Shown here piece by piece: positions 13,281 through 16,961 of a stretch of DNA of 16,961 bases. Position numbers and translations under genes: made by a program. The DNA lies in the NCBI GenBank assembly GCA_001871755.1, contig MNXL01000340.1, positions 1 through 16,961 of the forward strand, in the 5' to 3' direction. The notes under the pieces were generated by a model. The model was not told where the DNA came from. It saw nothing but the letters and a program-made list of their open reading frames with translations, and did no database searches. Source of the DNA: Anaerolineae bacterium CG2_30_64_16. GTDB taxonomy: Bacteria > Chloroflexota > Anaerolineae > CG2-30-64-16. How positions within the stretch are numbered: the stretch's first letter is position 1; each line of letters starts with the position of its first letter.

Positions 13281-15632
13281 ATGTCCGAAGCCACCCTGCA
13301 ACTCGAAATCTCCGTCGTGCTGCCTCACATCGAGGATAAACGCGACCGGTGCGTCGGCCGGCTCACCGAACTGATGGCCGGTCACAAGGGCATCCAGCAG
13401 GCCCATGTCGAACGCGAAAACGGCCAGGCGTTAGTCTGCCTGCACTACGACCCCAACCTGCTGACCCTGGAAGGTGTGCGACGCCTGGCGCAGCGCGCCG
13501 GCGCACAGATCACCGACCGTTTCCACCACGTCCACCTGCCCATCGAGGGGATGGACTGCTCGGACTGCGTGACCGTGCTGGAGCACGCGGTCGGTCGCCT
13601 GGATGGCGTGCTGACGGTGAGCGTCAACTATGCGGCCCAGAGCATGCGCGTGGAGTTCGACGGCCAGCAGGTCAACCAGGCGGCCATCGAGCGCCGCGTG
13701 CGGTCGTTGGGCTACGCCATCCCAGCCGAGGGGCTGCGAAGCTGGCTGAGCGAGAACCGCGAACTGCTCTTCAGTGCGTTGGCGGGCCTCCTCGTGCTGG
13801 TCGGCTGGGCGGGCGGCCGTTTCCTGGGGCTGCCCCAGCCGGTCAGCCTGGCGCTCTACATCGGCGCCTACATCCTGGGCGGGTGGGATATCTCCCGCCA
13901 CGCCTTCCACGCCCTGGCTGAGCGGCATTTCGACACCGATCTCCTGATGGTGATCGCGGCGCTGGGCGCGGCCGCGCTGGGCGAGTTCGCCGAAGGCGCG
14001 CTGTTGCTCTTCCTCTTCAGCCTGGGTCACGCCCTGGAAGAGCGCGCGCTGGAACGCGCCCGGAACGCCATCAAAGCGCTGGCGGACCTGGCGCCCAAGA
14101 CCGCGTTGGTGCGGCGGAACGGCGCAGAAGTAGAGACGCCGGTCGCGCAGTTGCAGCTCGACGACGTGGTCATCGTCAAGCCCGGGGCGCGGTTGCCCGC
14201 CGATGGCGTAGTGGCCGTGGGCCGTTCCGCGGTGAACCAGGCGCCAGTGACCGGCGAGAGCCTGCCGGTTGACAAGATGCCAGACACCCCGGTCTTCGCG
14301 GGGACGATCAACGGCGAGGGCGCACTGGAGGTGCGGGTGACGCGGCTGGCCAAGGACAGCACGCTGGCGCGGGTAATGCAGATGATGGAAGAGGCGCAGG
14401 CCCAGAAGTCACCGACGCAGCAGACCGTCGAGCGCTTCGAGCGGATCTTCGTGCCTGCAGTGCTGATCGGCGCACTGCTGGTCATCTTCGCGCCGCCGTT
14501 CTTCGGCGTGCCGATCCGCGCATCCTTCCTGCGGGCAATGACGCTGTTGGTGGCGGCATCGCCGTGTGCGCTGGCGCTGGGCACGCCCGCCGCGATCCTG
14601 GCCGGGGTGGCCCAAGCGGCGCGTAACGGCGTGCTGGTCAAAGGTGGCGTCCACCTGGAGAACCTGGGCCGGCTCAAAGCCATCGCCTTCGACAAGACCG
14701 GCACCGTGACGCACGGCCGGCCGGAGCTGACGGACGTCGTCGCGCGGGCTGGCGCGGGCCGGGAGGCCGATGATGTGCTGGCGTTGGCTGCGGCGCTGGA
14801 AAGCCGCTCGGGCCATCCGCTGGCGCAAGCCGTGGTGCGGGCGGCGCAGGCGAAAGGCCTCGCGCTGCCGGATGCAGCCGATGTTGCGGCCATTACCGGC
14901 CGCGGGCTGCAGGGGCTGCTGGACGGGCTGCCGGCGCTCCTGGGCAACGCAGCGCTGCTGGCCGACGCGGGCGTGCCGCTGCCCGGCGAGATCGCGGCCC
15001 AGGCGGACGCATGGCAGGGCGAGGGCAAGACGGTGATGTTTGTGGCCTTGGGCGGCCAGGTCGTGGGCGCGTTGGCGGTGGCCGATACGCTGCGCCCGGG
15101 CGTGCGCGCGGTGATGGCGCAGCTCGCGCAGGCGGGCATCAGCCGAACGATCATGCTCACCGGCGACAATGCCCGCGCGGCCGCGGCCATTGCGCGGCAG
15201 GCGGGCTTGCAGGACGTGCGCGCCGATTTGATGCCGGAGGACAAGCTGGACGCGTTGAAGGGCTTGCTTCAGCAATACGGCCTGGTCGGGATGGTGGGGG
15301 ATGGCGTCAATGATGCGCCCGCGCTGGCGCACGCCACGGTCGGCATCGCCATGGGCGGCGCGGGCACGGACGTGGCGCTGGAGACGGCCGACGTGGCGTT
15401 GATGGCCGACGACCTGGGCAAGCTGCCGTTCGCGGTCGGCCTGGGTCGGGCCACGCGGGCGATCATCACGCAGAACCTGGTCATCGCGCTGGGGGTGATC
15501 GGCGTGCTGGTCGTCGCTTCGCTGACCGGCCTGGCCGGCATCGGCATCGCCATCTTTTTCCACGAGGGGAGCACCATCGTGGTGGTGTTGAACGCGCTCC
15601 GGCTGTTGGGGTATCGAGGGACAAACGTGTGA
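13281..15632 (+). CDS. P1B-4-like heavy-metal-exporting ATPase (SPC/HEGST type)
   Basis: A 783-aa metal ATPase. An HMA domain carries GMDCSDC (Cys93, Cys96). It is preceded by a ferredoxin-fold-like segment (5-75) without a CxxC. Then come TGES 324-327, SPC 427-429 in the membrane, DKTGT with Asp471, HP 512-513, LTGDN 626-630 and GDGVND 673-678. The final helix carries HEGST (761-765). SPC plus HEGS/GT is the signature of P1B-4 pumps (CoaT/CtpD/PfeT group: Co2+, Fe2+, sometimes Zn2+/Cd2+). Many P1B-4 members lack N-terminal metal domains, so the HMA here is noteworthy. It is translated from ATG 13281, 4 bp after arsR. Pairing with a CadC-like sensor argues for Zn/Cd or Co export. It is often auto-annotated simply as cadmium-translocating ATPase. 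Confidence 0.92.
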   Translation: MSEATLQLEISVVLPHIEDKRDRCVGRLTELMAGHKGIQQAHVERENGQALVCLHYDPNLLTLEGVRRLAQRAGAQITDRFHHVHLPIEGMDCSDCVTVLEHAVGRLDGVLTVSVNYAAQSMRVEFDGQQVNQAAIERRVRSLGYAIPAEGLRSWLSENRELLFSALAGLLVLVGWAGGRFLGLPQPVSLALYIGAYILGGWDISRHAFHALAERHFDTDLLMVIAALGAAALGEFAEGALLLFLFSLGHALEERALERARNAIKALADLAPKTALVRRNGAEVETPVAQLQLDDVVIVKPGARLPADGVVAVGRSAVNQAPVTGESLPVDKMPDTPVFAGTINGEGALEVRVTRLAKDSTLARVMQMMEEAQAQKSPTQQTVERFERIFVPAVLIGALLVIFAPPFFGVPIRASFLRAMTLLVAASPCALALGTPAAILAGVAQAARNGVLVKGGVHLENLGRLKAIAFDKTGTVTHGRPELTDVVARAGAGREADDVLALAAALESRSGHPLAQAVVRAAQAKGLALPDAADVAAITGRGLQGLLDGLPALLGNAALLADAGVPLPGEIAAQADAWQGEGKTVMFVALGGQVVGALAVADTLRPGVRAVMAQLAQAGISRTIMLTGDNARAAAAIARQAGLQDVRADLMPEDKLDALKGLLQQYGLVGMVGDGVNDAPALAHATVGIAMGGAGTDVALETADVALMADDLGKLPFAVGLGRATRAIITQNLVIALGVIGVLVVASLTGLAGIGIAIFFHEGSTIVVVLNALRLLGYRGTNV

Positions 15633-15696
15633 ACGAACGGATTTTCAGGTTTCTCATGGGCGATGACTAGCTGCTGGGATTCCGGGAGTCGGCAAA

Positions 15697-16311
15697 ATGA
15701 ACCTGAATGCTTGCCAGGGCTGGATCCGCTGGATAGGTGGCGTGGCGGCGCTTGCGGCTCTGTTAACCATCTTTACCGGTATCTGGCGGGGGATGCGGCG
15801 GCCGGTGGGGATGACGGCGGGCCGCGCTCCGGGATGGCTGCGCTCGCCATTGTTCTACGTCGTCACCAGTGCGCTGTTCGGCGGTTTCTGCATTCTGCTC
15901 TGGCGTCCCCTGCCGCTGGCCCTTTCCTCGGGAGCACAGGCTGGGGCGCTGACGCTGGGAGCGCTGCTGTATTTTCCAGGCATGGCTTTCGTCCTCTGGG
16001 GGCGGTTGACCCTGGGCCGGATGTACTTCGTCTCCACCAGTTCAGGGGCGCAGTTATTTGCCGACCACCAACTGATCACTCGCGGGGCGTTCGCCATCGT
16101 GCGCCATCCCATGTATGCGGGCCTGATCGCAGTTGGCTTTGGGGGCTTGCTCATCTATCGCACCTGGACATGGCTGTTCATTGCTGCCATCGCGCCCGCG
16201 TTACTTTTGCGCGCCCGCCGCGAGGAACAGGCGCTGGCAGCCAGGTTTGGCGCAGAATGGGAAGCCTACAAGGCGTGTGTGCCGGCCTGGATTCCCTGGC
16301 GGAGACGCTGA
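15697..16311 (+). CDS. Second ICMT/PEMT-like membrane methyltransferase family protein
   Basis: A 204-aa membrane protein with about five helices. The C-terminal half has the family motifs LITRGAFAIVRHPMYAG (Arg-His-Pro 136-138) and RREEQALAARFGAEWEAYKACVP (Glu-Glu 176-177). These motifs match the gene at 2439-3113, but the N-terminal halves differ, so this is a distant paralogue rather than a recent duplicate. ATG 15697 has GGGAG 8 nt upstream. It lies 64 bp after the P1B-4 ATPase and one base before the His-rich gene, which suggests the same operon. A SAM-dependent methyl transfer is expected from the family; the substrate is unknown. Confidence 0.85.
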   Translation: MNLNACQGWIRWIGGVAALAALLTIFTGIWRGMRRPVGMTAGRAPGWLRSPLFYVVTSALFGGFCILLWRPLPLALSSGAQAGALTLGALLYFPGMAFVLWGRLTLGRMYFVSTSSGAQLFADHQLITRGAFAIVRHPMYAGLIAVGFGGLLIYRTWTWLFIAAIAPALLLRARREEQALAARFGAEWEAYKACVPAWIPWRRR

Positions 16312-16312
16312 C

Positions 16313-16501
16313 ATGAAGCTGGTCCAGCACGATGCGTTCGAGCACGCGCATGCGCATCGTCACGACGACGGCCATCACGATCACGCCGATGCCCACGAGC
16401 TGATCCCGCTCGAAAGCTCCCATGCTCATCCGCACGTGCATGTCGTGCTGGTTAACCCACACGATCATGCGCCGGATATCCATCACCGGCATGCCCATTA
16501 G
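16313..16501 (+). CDS. Small histidine-rich putative metal-binding protein
   Basis: A 62-aa polypeptide with 19 histidines (31%) and no cysteine, arranged as repeated HxH, HH and HDH clusters, with many Asp/Glu. No signal peptide is seen, so it is probably cytosolic. Such composition fits binding or storage of Zn2+, Ni2+, Co2+ or Cu2+. The ATG lies one base after the ICMT-like stop (TGA-C-ATG), so it is translated by coupling. A longer in-frame start upstream lies within the ICMT gene and is not supported. It resembles the His-rich linkers of cation transporters by composition only, not by alignment. It ends 22 bp from the convergent multicopper oxidase. Confidence 0.75.
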   Translation: MKLVQHDAFEHAHAHRHDDGHHDHADAHELIPLESSHAHPHVHVVLVNPHDHAPDIHHRHAH

Positions 16502-16523
16502 GCGCGGCCGAGGGTAGCTCTGG

Positions 16524-16961
16524 CTACGCGTCCACGCGGAAATTGCGCATCATCCCCTGGTCTTCGTGCTCCAGGTTGTGGCAGTGATAGAGGAATAAGC
16601 CGGGGTGGACGAACTTGAGCAGCACCTTGACGCGCTCGCCGGGCATGACCAGCACCGTGTCCTTCCAGCCCTCGTCCACATAGCCGGCGCGCACTGACTC
16701 GAAACCGGCTCTCAGCTCCGGCAGCGCCTGGCGTTCGAGCACCTGGAACTGCGTGCCGTGGATGTGCAGCGGGTGCGCCATGCCGTTTTGTTCCATCATC
16801 TGGCCGGGGTTGCGCTGGTTGACGAATTCCCACACGGCCAGCTCGCCGACCCGACCGACCTCGTCCGCCGCGACGCCGGACATCTCGAATGAACGGCCGT
16901 TGAGCAGCCACGCCATCATGCGGTTGGTGATGACGACCTGCCGCGGCCGCGCCGCATTGAC
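16524..16961 (-). CDS. Multicopper oxidase, C-terminal part (runs off the window)
   Basis: The last 145 residues of a multicopper oxidase; the start lies beyond the right edge and the frame is open to position 16961. The C-terminal cupredoxin copper motifs are both present: HPLHIHG, contributing to the trinuclear cluster, and LYHCHNLEHEDQGMM, the HCHxxxHxxxxM motif that supplies trinuclear ligands and the type-1 copper ligands Cys, His and Met. NGRSFEM upstream is typical of the CueO/CotA/bilirubin-oxidase-like group. Family members oxidise Cu+ or organic substrates with reduction of O2 to water, usually outside the cytoplasm. The product fits the copper side of the island. Any export signal is outside the window. 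It is convergent with the His-rich gene. Confidence 0.92.
   Translation of the reverse strand, partial: VNAARPRQVVITNRMMAWLLNGRSFEMSGVAADEVGRVGELAVWEFVNQRNPGQMMEQNGMAHPLHIHGTQFQVLERQALPELRAGFESVRAGYVDEGWKDTVLVMPGERVKVLLKFVHPGLFLYHCHNLEHEDQGMMRNFRVDA

Noticed and set aside
14027..15244. Long minus-strand open frame (405 codons) opposite the P1B-4 ATPase
   Set aside because: Shadow of a GC-rich gene; the translation is Ala/Ser/Arg-rich with no domain or ribosome site.
16133..16312. Longer start for the His-rich protein
   Set aside because: It would be encoded wholly within the ICMT-like gene in another frame and has no ribosome site. The ATG at 16313, directly after the stop, is the natural coupled start.

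Overview
The window is a GC-rich bacterial chromosome segment. Its best reading is a heavy-metal homeostasis island next to an exosortase/EpsI pair. No rRNA or marker protein fixes the taxonomy. The short dispersed palindromes built on CTTCG...AGCTCAG...CGAAG, the exosortase/EpsI pair and the gene styles suggest a Chloroflexota (Anaerolineae/Caldilineae-like) environmental genome; this is inference, about 0.6 confident.

Layout. Positions 1-118 hold a repeat-derived inverted repeat. An overlapping exosortase (180-1028) and EpsI-type protein (998-1756) follow on the plus strand. A convergent gap (1757-2134) contains a 221-bp element with 23-bp terminal inverted repeats. From 10299 down to 2135 every gene is on the minus strand. 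In transcription order these are a small membrane protein, a NarL-type sensor kinase, Lgt, a LuxR-type response regulator, a broken HMA-domain membrane protein, a CopA-type Cu+ ATPase, an ICMT-like methyltransferase and a YHS-domain metal protein. A divergent control region (10300-10597) separates these from the plus-strand half. That half has a second P1B ATPase interrupted by an amber codon (10598-12685), a CadC-like ArsR repressor (12866-13276), a P1B-4-like ATPase (13281-15632), a second ICMT-like protein (15697-16311) and a 62-residue protein that is 31% histidine (16313-16501). The C-terminal end of a multicopper oxidase lies on the minus strand at the right edge.

How the genes fit together. 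CopA, the YHS protein and the multicopper oxidase handle copper (export, binding, oxidation). The ArsR/P1B-4/ICMT/His-rich run looks like a divalent-metal (Zn/Cd/Co/Fe) efflux operon. Three promoter regions (YHS gene, interrupted ATPase, arsR) each carry a TTG-n(2-3)-CAA dyad just downstream of a candidate -10 box. In two of them the -10 is TATCAT and the similarity extends over about 20 bp. I infer one ArsR-type regulon spanning both arms of the island.

Most unusual features. Two 24-25-bp palindromic modules of the same type have inserted into genes. One is 24 bp, in frame in epsI, and encodes eight extra residues. The other is 25 bp, out of frame, and breaks the HMA membrane-protein gene directly after a CCxHH motif. 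With the amber codon, two metal-transport genes are disrupted while copA and the P1B-4 ATPase are intact, which suggests redundancy and ongoing decay.
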